From the NCBI GenBank assembly GCA_004369045.1, contig ML213510.1, positions 1,301,432 through 1,326,460 of the forward strand: a DNA stretch of 25,029 nucleotides, given 5' to 3'. Below the pieces are notes generated by a model that saw only the letters and a list, made by a program, of their open reading frames with translations, was not told the DNA's origin and did no database searches. This DNA comes from Heliocybe sulcata. Its lineage: Eukaryota > Basidiomycota > Agaricomycetes > Gloeophyllales > Gloeophyllaceae. The stretch's first letter is position 1. Each line of letters opens with the position of its first letter. Position numbers and translations under genes: made by a program. Shown here one piece after another: positions 1-9,618 of this stretch.

Positions 1-1485
1 AAGTCGGATGATGTATTCTCCAAACTGATAGGAGGCCCTAACGTTGGAGCGTTCAAGATGGACAATGGGTACATTTGGAAGGCGGTCTCAAGCACCGACT
101 ATGTACTCTGCATCCCTAAGGCAGTATTCGGTCGTCGACTACTGACCGAACTGGTGCTGGATCAGTGTCATAAAGTGATCGGACATTTGGGTACTCAGCG
201 TACACTGGCCTACCTGCGACGATGGTATTGGTGGCCTCGATTGACAATCGAGGTAGAGAAATTTTGTCGGACTTGCCCAGTATGTCAAATGACAAAACCC
301 TCCACGCAGAAACCGACGGGATTACTGCATTCGATGCCATTGCCGGATAGGCCCTGGGGCTCAATTGGCATGGATTTTGTCGGGCCGTTTCCGAAATCTG
401 GAGACCGTGGTTACGATTACCTCTGAGTGGTTATCTGCAGGCTGACGTCTATGGTTCACCTGATTCCGATCCACACCACTAGCAAAGCTACGGACATTGC
501 ATGGCTGTATTTGCGAGAGGTGGTCAGGCTACACGGGATGCCCGACTCGATCGTGTCGGACAGAGATGCTAAATTTACGTCTCGGTTCTGGCAGGAACTT
601 CACCGACTACTGAACACCAAACTATTGATGTCAATGGCATTTCACCCCCAGACGGACGGGGCATCCGAGCATGCCATACGCACGGTGATCCAAATCATGC
701 GAGCTGTTGTCGACAACGAGCAGCTACAATGGGTACAGCAAATACCCATGGTAGAGTTTGCGATTAACTCAAGCATCAGCCGGAGCACCGGATTCACGCC
801 TTTCGAGCTAAACTACGGGGCGATGCCGAGGATGACCACGGTGTTGAGGCCAGAGGTGGTAAAACCGGGAGTACGACAGTTCGCTGAACAAGCTTTGTTC
901 AACTTAGCCAAGGCTCACGACGCTATCATTGAGAGTCGAGTTGTCCAAACTCACTACGCAAACAAGAAGCGCTGACCAGAGGATCCTATCCCTGTCGGTG
1001 CACTGGTATATCTGTCAACGGAGAATCTCAACCTACCTAAAGGAAGAGCGTGTAAGCTAGCGCCCCGATTTATTGGGCCCTACGCGGTCACTAAGAGTCA
1101 CCCCGGGACGTCTACTTACACGCTCACGCTTCCCCCGGAGCTGAAGGCTCGCCGAATTCATCCGACGTTTCACATTAACTTACTTCAGCGACACGAGGGC
1201 AACGATGATATATTATTTCCCCACCGGGAATCTCTTACTGCGTACGACTTTGGCGAGCCTACGGATGTCGAATTCCTGGTAGAAGAGATCATAGGACACC
1301 GTTGGACAAAGGGCAAACTGGAATTTCAAGTGAGATGGGTTATCGGAGAAGTGACGTGGGAGCCCCTTAGCTCATGCAATGATCTGGAGGCTCTGGATGA
1401 CTATCTTAGCCTGGCGGGGGTCGACGCCCCCGAGCGATTACCCCGACGCGCGCTTAACCAGCGCTTAGCGCCGTCACGGCGCTAA
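1..1485 (+). pseudogene. Ty3/gypsy pol C-terminus: integrase plus chromodomain, two in-frame stops
   Basis: One reading frame runs from the left edge to a TAA at 1483-1485, broken by TGA at 424-426 and 973-975. The first part carries the integrase zinc-binding HHCC module (His residues in CHKVIGHLG, then FCRTCPVCQ). The core follows with the DDE residues still visible: D in GMDFVGP, D in VSDRDAKF, and E in TDGASEHA. After the second stop come a GPY/F-like module (RFIGPYAV) and a chromodomain at about 1267-1425, ending in WEPLSSCNDLEALDDYL. The enzyme would have integrated element cDNA, and the chromodomain would have targeted heterochromatin. Each stop is one transition from a sense codon (a tryptophan and an arginine codon are the likely ancestors), so the copy has decayed only mildly. 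The missing upstream pol prevents any statement about the rest. Confidence 0.9.
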
Positions 1486-1624
1486 ATTTCGGGAAGCACC
1501 GGTGCGACTCGGTCACACCCGGCGGCTGTGCATACCTGTATAGTCTATCAAGCCCCACTAATCCACGTATTATAATTGCAGTGTCTACTTTAATCAACAA
1601 CGATAACATCCGACCTACACGACC
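1486..1624 (+). other. Gap between pol and the extra ORF with a splice-acceptor-like signal
   Basis: This 139-bp stretch separates the pol stop from the ATG of the downstream ORF. It contains a branch-point-like CTAAT at 1558-1562 and an acceptor-like TTGCAG ending at 1581, about 20 nt apart, as in fungal introns. The start codon at 1625 has adenine at -3. The layout would suit expression of the downstream ORF from a spliced subgenomic RNA, but no donor can be assigned because the upstream element lies outside the window. The signal could be chance. Confidence 0.3.
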
Positions 1625-2860
1625 ATGTCAGAACGTATTCAGAAAGCGATGCTGGCTCGACCGTATGACCTCAGGGAGGCCGACGACATCCTGACGATGC
1701 TCAGATCTGAGGTCATCTACCTCCGCCGCAACAATGAGGAACTCGAGGCGAAGAACGTGCGCCTCAAACGCGAGGCTGAGGACTGTCTGCGCCGCTACCC
1801 GAATGCGGGATTTCATGCGCAAGCCGCCACAGCGCAATACGACGCGCAAGAGCGGGGGCGGCCCACGTTTCCAACCCAACGCGACTTCGATTGTCGATCA
1901 CGCTCCCCACTTCCGCGCAACCACGCATTCGGCACGTCGTTCGGGGATGCGGAGTACACAGGCCAGTACCACAACCGAGTATACGTTAACCCTGACCTGA
2001 ACGCACCAGGGAGAGGGTACATGCGTGGAGCGGGCCGGTACAGGGGTAGGCGCGGTGGACACCCGCCTGCTAGGGCCGGGACGCCTTCACGCAACGCAGC
2101 CGGGATGGACGTGGGGCCGGCCCCAAAAGTCCCGGATGAGAAGGCGGCTCACGAGTTAGCCCAGGAATGGGTATCCAGCCTCCGGAAGGAATGCGTAGGG
2201 TGAAAGGACCGTGGGGTGACCCCGACATGCCGGACGCACCCACCCATACTAAGGGATGGGCCGCCGAAGAGGCAGAGAGCGAGGCTACGCCCGAAGCTGA
2301 TGGGGGAACTGTATCCCTGAAGTGGGTTGGCCCGCCCCCAGTACCCACTCCTACACCGTCTCCTCCGCTGACTGATTCGGCGTCGGCCATGGTAGTTGAA
2401 CCCGCGACGTCGTCCGGAGGGGGGGGGGACTCTGCGAGTACCCTCGATGTTCAACTTCGACCCGAAGGCTGACACGACCGTGCTGGTCCACTTGGTGGAC
2501 AAATACCCGAACGTGGCACCCAGGGGTGTCGCTACGACCTCGGTGCAGCACACTACTCGGCGGGTGGAGCTGTGGAAGGTCCTCGCGGCAATGCCGGCCG
2601 ACGCGAGCAAACGGGAAGCGTTCGTGGACACCGCCCTCAACGTCATCCGAAAGGGCAAGTACCAGGCTGCGTCGGAGAACCCGAACATATCGTTCGCGTC
2701 GGCCCCCACCACTCACCCGTACCCGTACAGTCCGGCGGACGACGACGCGGTGATCCGCCATCTCGCCTTGTGCGGATTCCCGGTGGAAGGACCCGACAGT
2801 GGTGAAGTCCGGGAGTGGGCCAACGTCCGCTTGGGGTTCCTTGAGATCGAGCGTGCGTAG
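1625..2860 (+). pseudogene. Additional 3' ORF of the retrotransposon (coiled coil, RGG-like), frameshifted
   Basis: This ORF lies between pol and the polypurine tract, so it belongs to the element. Its first segment, 1625-2203, begins MSERIQKAMLARPYD. It has a short Leu/Glu/Arg-rich coiled-coil-like stretch (about residues 20-55) and an Arg/Gly-rich stretch (RGAGRYRGRRGG) that could bind RNA. The sense continues in a second frame from about 2167 (Pro/Ser/Thr/Glu-rich), then in the first frame again after a run of ten G at 2419-2428. The last segment, to 2860, is a well-composed, probably folded domain containing VELWKVLAAMPADASKREAF. Two frame changes of opposite sign in one copy suggest indels; the one at the G run could also be a sequencing artefact. 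I do not recognise the family. It could be a Gag-like or envelope-position accessory protein. Confidence 0.6.
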
Positions 2861-3073
2861 TCGCGGGTCGGGCGGCGTGGTTGACTGAAACAATATCATT
2901 GCACGGCAGTGTCGAAGTGGACGGTCGGACGTCCAAGGACTTATTTCAAGCATTTGGTTTAGCTTATTCAACTGTGACGGACACCCTGACTCGGTCAGTA
3001 TGCACGGTGTACCGTATCAAAATAATTCATGAATGATATCTCGTTCATGCACTGTATATGCGCACTCCGCTCT

Positions 3074-3085
3074 AAGAGGGGAGGG
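3074..3085 (+). other. Polypurine tract of the retrotransposon
   Basis: Twelve purines (AAGAGGGGAGGG) lie immediately 5' of the TGTA that opens the LTR. This is where plus-strand DNA synthesis is primed in LTR elements. The exact abutment supports both the PPT call and the LTR start. Confidence 0.75.
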
Positions 3086-3296
3086 TGTAAGGGAGCGCCC
3101 GATGTGGCATGTATTTGGTACTGTTTGGCAGGCGCGCGGTTGTAGCGGAGGTTGAAGGAGATGAGTGTTAGACTCTTACTACTACCTCAGAACTGCTTTA
3201 CTGTATCATTGTGTATCATCAACAAGGATAAGGTCCTGTTCTGTGCTTGTGATCTAAGTGTACAAGATATACGGGCGGTACGTTGGTAGTTCTACA
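3086..3296 (+). repeat. 3' LTR of the Ty3/gypsy element (end at 3264 or 3296)
   Basis: The LTR begins TGTAAGGGAGCG directly after the polypurine tract. Two candidate ends have the complementary TACA: 3264, giving 179 bp (terminus GTGTACA), and 3296, giving 211 bp (terminus TTCTACA). The 5' LTR is outside the window, so neither the length nor a target-site duplication can be verified here. The right end overlaps the final codons and stop of the convergent membrane-protein gene, so the insertion landed at that gene's 3' end. Confidence 0.7.
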
Positions 3297-4912
3297 GTGT
3301 TCTCCGTGTGCACGGCCTGGCCGGCAGTGGCAGCAAACTGCTGGGATGCCCTAACATGCAGCCCCACTTCCGTAGTGATGGTCGTTTCGACTTGTTTCGC
3401 GACCTCGAAGACGAGCGGGCCCGTCGGCACACTCCCGCTGTTCACCGCCGTGCCCATATGTTGACACATGAATGTGCGATTATTGAAGATGACAAGGAGC
3501 GTGTTCGTATACCTGATATAGATATGCTTAGTTATGCAGAACCTTGTAATGAACGAAAGGAATTACATTTTCGCCTGTAGGTCCGCACTAGAGTCGCAAA
3601 GTTTAGTCGGGTAAGGACTATTGATTCGAGCCTGTGTTCACTTACGGGGCAAGGAAGTAGCCAGTCCCCTTGAACAACATCGATGAATACGTAATTCCTT
3701 TTGTATGACGGGCTGTACTTACAGGTAGGACTTGGTACAATACCAGGTTAACGATAGCAAGGGCGGCTGTAATGCCATCTGTTATGAAGGGTATATTGCA
3801 CCTGTGATACTGCCTGTCTCTATGGACAACCTAGCTAGACTTCGTACGGCCGTTCGGGTCTTTTGGGTCGTATTCATCCCTTGTGTGAGAAGCTGCGCAG
3901 CGACTATTAATGAAATTCATGTAGGCATGACAACAAGACGCATACCAGGTATGTCATGGACATAGCAATAAGGACGTCGACAATCGTTGTCGTTACGAGC
4001 CTGGAGGATCCAATGTTGCATGACCTTGTAAAAGCAAGCACGTGGAAGAAACATACCACACCTGAGGGCAGATGGTTCAGAATGCGCACTAAGCTATGTT
4101 TGGATAGGAGGACGTACCATCGCGACTCGGTACATCGCGTGCACTTCTGTGAGCTTGTAGCCAATCTTAACCTAGGGAAGAATGCGTCATTAGCGACGGC
4201 CTCCTCCGGTACCATGTAGGCAGGTATCTCACCATTATCCCAGACGCGATAGCACCCGAGCCTTCTAGAATAGCACCCTAGCAAAGATGATGGATACAAG
4301 CAGGGCTCAGTGAACAACAGAGATTCCTACCGCCGCAATGACGCCGGACCACATAGCCCATATGTACGATTTCCCTAAGACCCATATTCTCCATGCGAAG
4401 AATAGCTGGACAACGATCGCAATGAAGCCCGACATGACAGGGACGTCGAGCCAGTTCGTTTCGAGGGAGCTGGTAGCGTCTGGGACACCCCAACCATAGA
4501 CCGCCCAACCAAATGCGTCGTTCAGGATCAATCCGCTCTGGACGCATTCGAGCATGAGCAGGAAGTACACTGCAACAAGAGGAAACAATGGTGACTGTCA
4601 CATGCGAAGAATCAAGACAATGCCAGGCCGGGCTCACCCATGAACTTGAATCGCTTGGGGTCGTTAGGAAAGTTGATCGAATAAATATCTGCGGTTAGGT
4701 GAGGTTGTGCATGGCTGAGCAGAGAATCTTTGCGCTGACAAACTTGAACCATGAGAACGCCCAACAACAGCCAGTTGCCCGCCAGCCCGACGACTGCTGG
4801 TCCAACGCTGTGTCAAGGCAAGCGACCGTTCAGCTGCCACTACAAATGGGGTGTCCCATTCACAGCGAACTCACAAGGATATGACATCCGCAGAGGCTCT
4901 GTCGGCAGGCAT
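3254..4912 (-). CDS. DUF6534-type seven-transmembrane protein, 13 exons
   Basis: Splicing gives a continuous 330-residue frame from ATG 4912 to TAG 3254. Exons: 4912-4875, 4807-4740, 4688-4638, 4569-4331, 4277-4233, 4171-4118, 4061-4057, 4000-3946, 3892-3802, 3766-3723, 3668-3646, 3587-3567, 3512-3254. Introns are 35-68 nt with GT-AG ends. Seven hydrophobic segments are visible: about 14-36 (GNWLLLGVLMVQVY), 53-67, 97-115 (VVQLFFAWRIWVL), 122-147, 160-185 (VWLVTTTIVDVLIAMSMTYL), 206-228 (IETGSITAALAIVNLVLY) and 231-258 (TNTLLVIFNNR). These are the hallmark motifs of the large basidiomycete DUF6534 membrane family, whose function is not established. About 70 hydrophilic residues follow as a tail. 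Exon 7 is only 5 nt. The last codons lie in or beside the retrotransposon LTR, so the native C-terminus may have been altered. Unspliced, the locus looks like a wreck of short ORFs; spliced, I see no defect. Confidence 0.82.
4057..4061 (-). other. Five-nucleotide micro-exon of the membrane-protein gene
   Basis: GTGTG is flanked upstream (minus sense) by an acceptor ending CCCTCAG and downstream by a consensus donor GTATGT; both neighbouring introns are 56 nt. Including it joins two exons in phase and supplies Val-Trp, giving VWLVTTTIVDVLIAM, which fits this family. Leaving it out shifts the frame and destroys the fifth membrane segment. Confidence 0.7.
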
Positions 4913-5082
4913 AACGGCGGTAATCTCGGGAGCGTGTAGAAGAGCAAACCGTCTTATGCGGAGCTAGTTGACGGTAACTGGGAGAAGACGGGGAAGGCTC
5001 AGGTTCGCACGTACCTTATGTTACCTAGCCCCGAGTTATAGACTGCTGTCCGCCCGTGTTTGAAGCATACCTTCTTATAAGC

Positions 5083-5088
5083 GCCGGG
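5083..5088 (-). promoter_or_regulatory. TATA-like box upstream of the membrane-protein gene
   Basis: On the minus strand TATAAG occurs about 170 bp upstream of the ATG at 4912. A second, longer TATATAAAG-like element lies farther out (about 5478-5487, minus sense). Either could set transcription start; only position and sequence support the call. Confidence 0.35.
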
Positions 5089-5099
5089 CTATCTGTGCC

Positions 5100-6820
5100 G
5101 TTACTCGTCGCTGTACAGATGAGACGGGACGAAGTCTCTCAAGTCTGGGATTCTCGATCATGCAGGGGACTGATGGACAGATGGCTTGATGCCAGCTTTG
5201 CTCCTCACCTTCGACGACTCGGTTCCGCTTTCAGAGTGTTGCTTGATCAAAGAGCTTTGATTTTTTCCCTAAAAATTGGCCATTCCGCTCCGTTTCCAGC
5301 GACAAACGACCTCTACGATGCTGTCACAAGGCCTTAGTTCGAGCATTCAAGATTCTTGGGCGCGCCAGAGCATATACACCAATGAGCAAGCCAGTGTGAC
5401 CTATATAACAACAGATAAGCGCTTCGTCGCCACATTGAGCATCCCAGCATCCCAGCAGTCGCGGGAAAGATAGGAGCTTTATATAGGTGGAACTGCCAAA
5501 GGCACAAGGGATCGCAGAGACCTGAATGCAGGGCGATTTGAAATACACGGCGAGCTCCTCATGAGAAACACAGAATGAGCCTACATTGTGAGCTTGAGGC
5601 ATCAAACTCAATCAGGCGCGGTCTAGTTTGACGCAATGGCAGGAGATCGCGTAGATGGTTCGCTGAGTGCACCGGGACCGAGAGAAGGCATTGCATCTCG
5701 TCCTCCTCTGAACATATGAGCGGACGGAACAGGCTTCAGCTTCTAGCCAGAAGCAGCTTCGCTTTAGTACCAGTACTTGCTGCAAGGGTGTTCAGCCTTC
5801 AGACCGCAAGATCTAGAATATCACAGATCAGACACCATAGACTTTGTGGCTCCACTGCATCAGACAGTCGTGTCCAGCCAATGTCAAGCTGCGGCACCTC
5901 ACTGATGGGGTCACAAGGATGAATCCACTAGTCCGAAATGAACTATCGGCTGGCCACGGGGGCCTAGGGTGCGCGATGAATAGCAACCGAAAATTGGGCA
6001 TGAGGAACAATCGCATAGCTCACCTTTACATACCCAGCGACCGAAGCGATTGGTTGAAGCGGAAACGCTTATGCTCTTGATAACGGACCAAGGCTGCGTC
6101 AGACGCAAGATCAGAATCCCAGCATCATTAGATGTAACTCAGCGTTACGTTGGTGATAAGGCAGACGTAGCTCCCAATAAAGTTCCAAGGGGGGGCAAAC
6201 GTTGCAACCACTCTCCTCCGACGAATAAGTGACTGCTGAATTCCAATCGCTTCTCTCATGCATTGGAGCGCCAGATGAGCATGGAGAGAGTGCACATAGA
6301 CGGTGTGCGAACCAGTGGACGCCTTAGCCTCGATGGCAGCCCGGAGAGCGACTATGGGTCGTGCACTTTCCAATGAGCTCGTGGATAATCACGATCATAA
6401 ATCCCATGGATCTTTGGTACGCGGATACTGGGACGCACGCCACAACGTAAGGTAGGGGATGCTGGTCGCCGATACACCACCCTGACAGACAGATGGCAGT
6501 GTGTAGACGCCCATCTGACAGCGGTCGGACAGCCTGTGCAGATCGGCAGGCACCGTTCATGTAAGGCAGATACTCGAGCTCGGTCAGTGATGTAGGGCGA
6601 CAATAGAAGAAAGGAGGAAACTTACCTTCATTGCAGATGACCAATTAGAGGTAAATCTGTCAAGAGAAGATATCAAAGAAACGTCCACTGCACTTGCGAC
6701 GATGACCTGTGTGCTGTGCCTGATGCATAACCGTGCTGTGTACCACACACAGCAGACAGGACACTCCTAGGACCACAGATACGCATACAGAGAAAGCCAT
6801 TTGTCATAACTTCGCCCTGC
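5100..6820. other. Stretch without a supported gene
   Basis: I see no recognisable protein family on either strand. Short frames exist on both strands. The minus strand has a few good donor-like sites (GTAAGT at about 6625-6620, GTATGT at about 6032-6027), so a multi-exon minus-strand gene of unfamiliar type cannot be excluded, especially since the neighbouring gene also looked broken before splicing. I could not assemble a convincing chain of exons. Confidence 0.4.
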
Positions 6821-6828
6821 ATTTCGCG

Positions 6829-8685
6829 TCACATATCCCCATCCCCACCTCCCCTCCGTCTCCTCACCTTACCAGCCTCCCTCCACCTTCTCTTCCACCC
6901 CCTTGTCAACTCGCCCTTCTCCTCCTCCCAGCGCTTCTTCGCCTCCTCCTCCCATTTCCCCCCATCCTCCTCATCTTCCCTTCTCGCGAAACCGTCGATA
7001 CCCCAGCCTCGCTCTTCGAATGCGTCGAAGATGTCCTTGACTTTAATTCTACCTCTGTTCGCGCGAGAGTCAGGAGAGACGGGGAAGAACAGCGGCTGTG
7101 AGGGGTCGAGAACTAGTGCTTGACTTTTATTGCGGGATTGGGAGGATATCGTGGTAGGGACGTGGATTGGCGCGGATAGCTGTTGCTCAGATTCTTGGGT
7201 GGCGGACGGGAAGGGAATGGAGAGGTCTTCGTCTAGCTCTAGATCGAGGTCGAGATGGCCTAGCAGCGAGAATCCGCCTATATGCGTCATACGTTAGTAG
7301 GAGTTCAATGGATAATGTAGAAGGACAGAAGAGTTTGAAGCACCTTCCTCCTCTCGAGGAGCGAACAGGTCCTTAAGTTTCGTTGGTTTCTTTTCAGACT
7401 CTTCCTCCTGCGAAACGTCCTCCCTATCCTTGGCAGTCGAGACGTGTACTAGTTGTTGAACCTCTTCTGCGTCCTCCATCTCCTCGTCTTCATTCTCGTC
7501 CTCACCTCCCTCCTCCTCTTCGCCAGGCACCGAGTCCACTTGCACCCTTCCGTCTTCAATTTCGATATCGGAGACACTTTCCCTTCCTCCCCAGTCGTCT
7601 CCTTCCCCGAAGAGTGACTGAAGAAGACCTAACGTGCGTGTCTTCTCCTGTGCGAAATCGTCGGATGTACTGGGTGCAGCAGTCGCATGGGAGGTGGATC
7701 TAGCAGAGAGAGTCGAGATTGGCTGGGTTACCGGTGACTCTTCATCTTCACTCTCCTCATATTCGCTCGAACTAGCGCTCGAACCGTCCTCGGTCCGCTC
7801 CTCCACGCCAGAGATTTCTTCCTCAGTGTCGCTATTGCCACTGCTCTCCGCACCGGACCCTTCCATAGCCACGGTGGCAGCCTCGCTCTCAACCTGCGTC
7901 CGGCTCACTGTCCCGCCCTCGCCCAGCCATGCCCCCTTCAGATACACGCTCCCATATCGCACCATATCAATCGTCCTCCTTCTCGCGCGGTTCGATGGGT
8001 CCCTCTTCTTCTCCTTGCCTCGCTTTTCCTTCTTGACCTTCCCGCCCTTGACAACCTTTATCGACTTGGCAGCGTCGGCCGTCGGACCTAGCGGATGTGC
8101 TGGGCGCATTCGTACAACGGTGACGACGCGCCCAGTCTCTGTTACGTGGTATCCCTTCTTGCTCTTCGCAACGTCGGGATTGACAAGGTCAGTGATAGGT
8201 GCGTGAATGGCGTTAATGCGTCTGCGCTTTACGCGCGGTTTGGGCTCGGTATTGCGGTCACGTTCAAGTCTGGGGCGCACATACAGATGAGTTGAATCAA
8301 ATATAATAAGTCCGCCAATACGCACCGTTCACGGAAGTCAGGTTTCGCGTCACCGATACGCAACTTCGCGCCTTTCCATGTCGTCCCGCTCAGCGACGTT
8401 ATGCCTGTCCTTGCAAAATATCAATACTCTCACCTTCTGTAAAAATGCTAATTAGGTAAGACCAAAAAGACACTCACACCTCTTGACGCCCTCCTCCTTT
8501 CCTACTACCTGAACATATCCGTAGCCTCTCGGTCGTCCAAGGGCATCCAGTTTATTGAACCCTTCCACGGACGTTGCATTAACGCCGAATGCTTGAAACC
8601 GCGTTGCAAGATCGGCAGGCGTAATAGAGGGCGTTAAACCTGAGATATGCAGGCGCTTTGAGATGGAGGGCGAGGAGGCACTCAT
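6829..8685 (-). CDS. RRM-containing nucleolar protein, NOL8-like
   Basis: Four exons (8685-8478, 8404-8326, 8269-7344, 7277-6829) give 553 residues; introns are 73, 56 and 66 nt. An N-terminal RNA-recognition motif spans about residues 11-95, with RNP2 LHISGL and RNP1 GRPRGYGYVQV; its last part (TTWKGAKLRIGDAKPDFRE) is encoded by exon 2. Basic Lys/Arg clusters follow (about 100-200), then a long acidic Ser/Glu/Asp-rich tract. The C-terminus has short conserved-looking blocks (GFSLLGHLDL, QPLFFPV) and a highly charged helical tail ending in RKVRRRRGG-type residues. RRM plus long charged disordered region plus a C-terminal block with paired Phe resembles NOL8, a nucleolar protein linked to pre-rRNA processing. 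The RRM is certain; the NOL8 assignment is by architecture only. The start is the first ATG ahead of the RRM. Confidence 0.75.
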
Positions 8686-8689
8686 TTCA

Positions 8690-8870
8690 GTTTGGACAAT
8701 GGTTGGTCAGGAAACTTGCCGCTGCTAGCGCTGAGGCTTCTTTGGGCAGCATTCTTCGCACGCGATGCTGATTGGACGCCACACATTACCATCGTCCAAT
8801 TTGACCAACCTCTTGCGCGACTCTCACTGGTCGGTACTGGTGCAAAATCTGAAGTAGCCGCTATATACTC
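8690..8870. promoter_or_regulatory. Probable bidirectional promoter with CCAAT elements
   Basis: The interval upstream of the RRM gene contains an inverted CCAAT (ATTGG, 8771-8775), a forward CCAAT (8796-8800) and a TATATA at 8862-8867. These would suit divergent transcription of the RRM gene and a plus-strand neighbour. If the plus-strand gene starts at 8765, part of this interval is coding instead. Confidence 0.35.
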
Positions 8871-9618
8871 CGCCATAGCGTCCTGTTATCCTCGTAGGGC
8901 AGCAGACATAAGATTTACTCACTCTGGCCAAAGAAATCGAGGGGCAGCGTGCATTTCTGCATCGAAAGGTCTAGTCGACGAACTAAAGGATGAACCAAGG
9001 AGGTAAGTATCAAAACTTTAAATGATCAGATGATTCATGGCTGTGAGCAGATGCCGGAGCTGCGTGCATGCCTTATGCATCGTACGCACAGCCTGGCTGT
9101 TAACTGGTTTATGGCTCTCTCCGTAGATCCCTTCGAGTCCTACTATCTCGCGGAATATTGTCTTCGACTGAAAGTGATAACAACTCCATCCTTGATCCCA
9201 GTGGCTCTGCTTTTGAACTGCTCGGTTTCTGGTGGTCGCATTAAAGTCCTCGGCGTTGAATACGAGTATGCTGATTCAGAAACGGAGGACGACCCTGTAA
9301 ACGACGCAGAAGAACAGGTGGGCAAATTATTGAAGCGCTTCTTTGGTCCTCTGGTGATAATCTATGGTTATTGCTCCAGCAAAGGTCCAGATGCGACATT
9401 CGCCAGCCCCTTGAAGAACACAAACCCCAAATACAGCGATAGGAACGTCTTAACGCCTTAAGCTTAACCATTGAATCAACGCTTTGCAAGAGGAAGGCAA
9501 CTGGCGATGGCACGTAAATCTCGATAAAGGTGAAGAAGAACTGCGGAGGCTGGTCGGATTCGTTAAGCAAGTCTTTCATGGACAGCATTCGTCGCCGAAC
9601 AGCTTCTGGAACGTTTGA
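8765..9618 (+). CDS. Small multi-exon gene of unknown function, boundaries uncertain
   Basis: Several stretches look coding and are joined by plausible splice sites, but I cannot fix one model. An open frame to 9002 (containing SGQRNRGAACISASKG and VDELKDEPRR) ends at a consensus donor GTAAGT. An acceptor at 9126 opens an exon reading SLRVLLSRGILSSTESD up to FELL. A donor at about 9197 and an acceptor ending GATTCAG (about 9280) join this to an acidic segment (TEDDPVNDAEEQVGKLLKRF). An acceptor at 9490 leads to the last segment (GNWRWHVNLDKGEEELRRL), ending at TGA 9616-9618. Candidate starts are ATG 8765 or ATG 8990. I recognise no family. It diverges from the RRM gene. Confidence 0.42.

Larger units (their letters stand above)
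1..3296 (+). mobile_element. 3' part of a Ty3/gypsy chromovirus-type LTR retrotransposon
   Basis: The window opens inside the pol gene of an LTR retrotransposon and follows it to its 3' LTR. The order seen is integrase, GPY/F module, chromodomain, an additional sense ORF, a polypurine tract and an LTR. Integrase downstream of the rest of pol, followed by a chromodomain, is the signature of the chromovirus branch of Ty3/gypsy elements. Gag, protease, reverse transcriptase, the primer-binding site and the 5' LTR lie left of the window. Two in-frame stops in pol and frame changes in the extra ORF show that this copy is no longer autonomous. The right end is either 3264 or 3296; both end in TACA and pair with the TGTA start of the LTR. 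Confidence 0.9.

Noticed and set aside
2167-2203. Programmed -1 frameshift between the first two segments of the extra ORF
   Set aside because: No X-XXY-YYZ slippery heptamer is visible in the overlap; an indel is simpler.
2149-2971. Long minus-strand frames across the retrotransposon extra ORF
   Set aside because: They mirror a GC-rich sense ORF, show no motif, and run against the element's direction of transcription.
3258-3580. Plus-strand open frames opposite the end of the membrane-protein gene
   Set aside because: They are antisense to exons 12-13 of the spliced minus-strand gene; motifs and splice sites fit only the minus strand.
3720-4912. First impression that the membrane-protein gene is a frameshifted pseudogene
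   Set aside because: Every apparent stop and frame change is removed by a consensus-like short intron, and the result is a complete seven-helix protein.
5324-5611. Minus-strand 95-residue frame as a possible membrane-protein relic
   Set aside because: Composition is mixed and I could not link it to any family motif or flanking exon.
6324-6644. Minus-strand frame with LEYLPYMNGACRSA, resembling the region before P450 helix K
   Set aside because: No ExxR, no heme loop and no further P450 segment follows in any frame, so the resemblance is too short.
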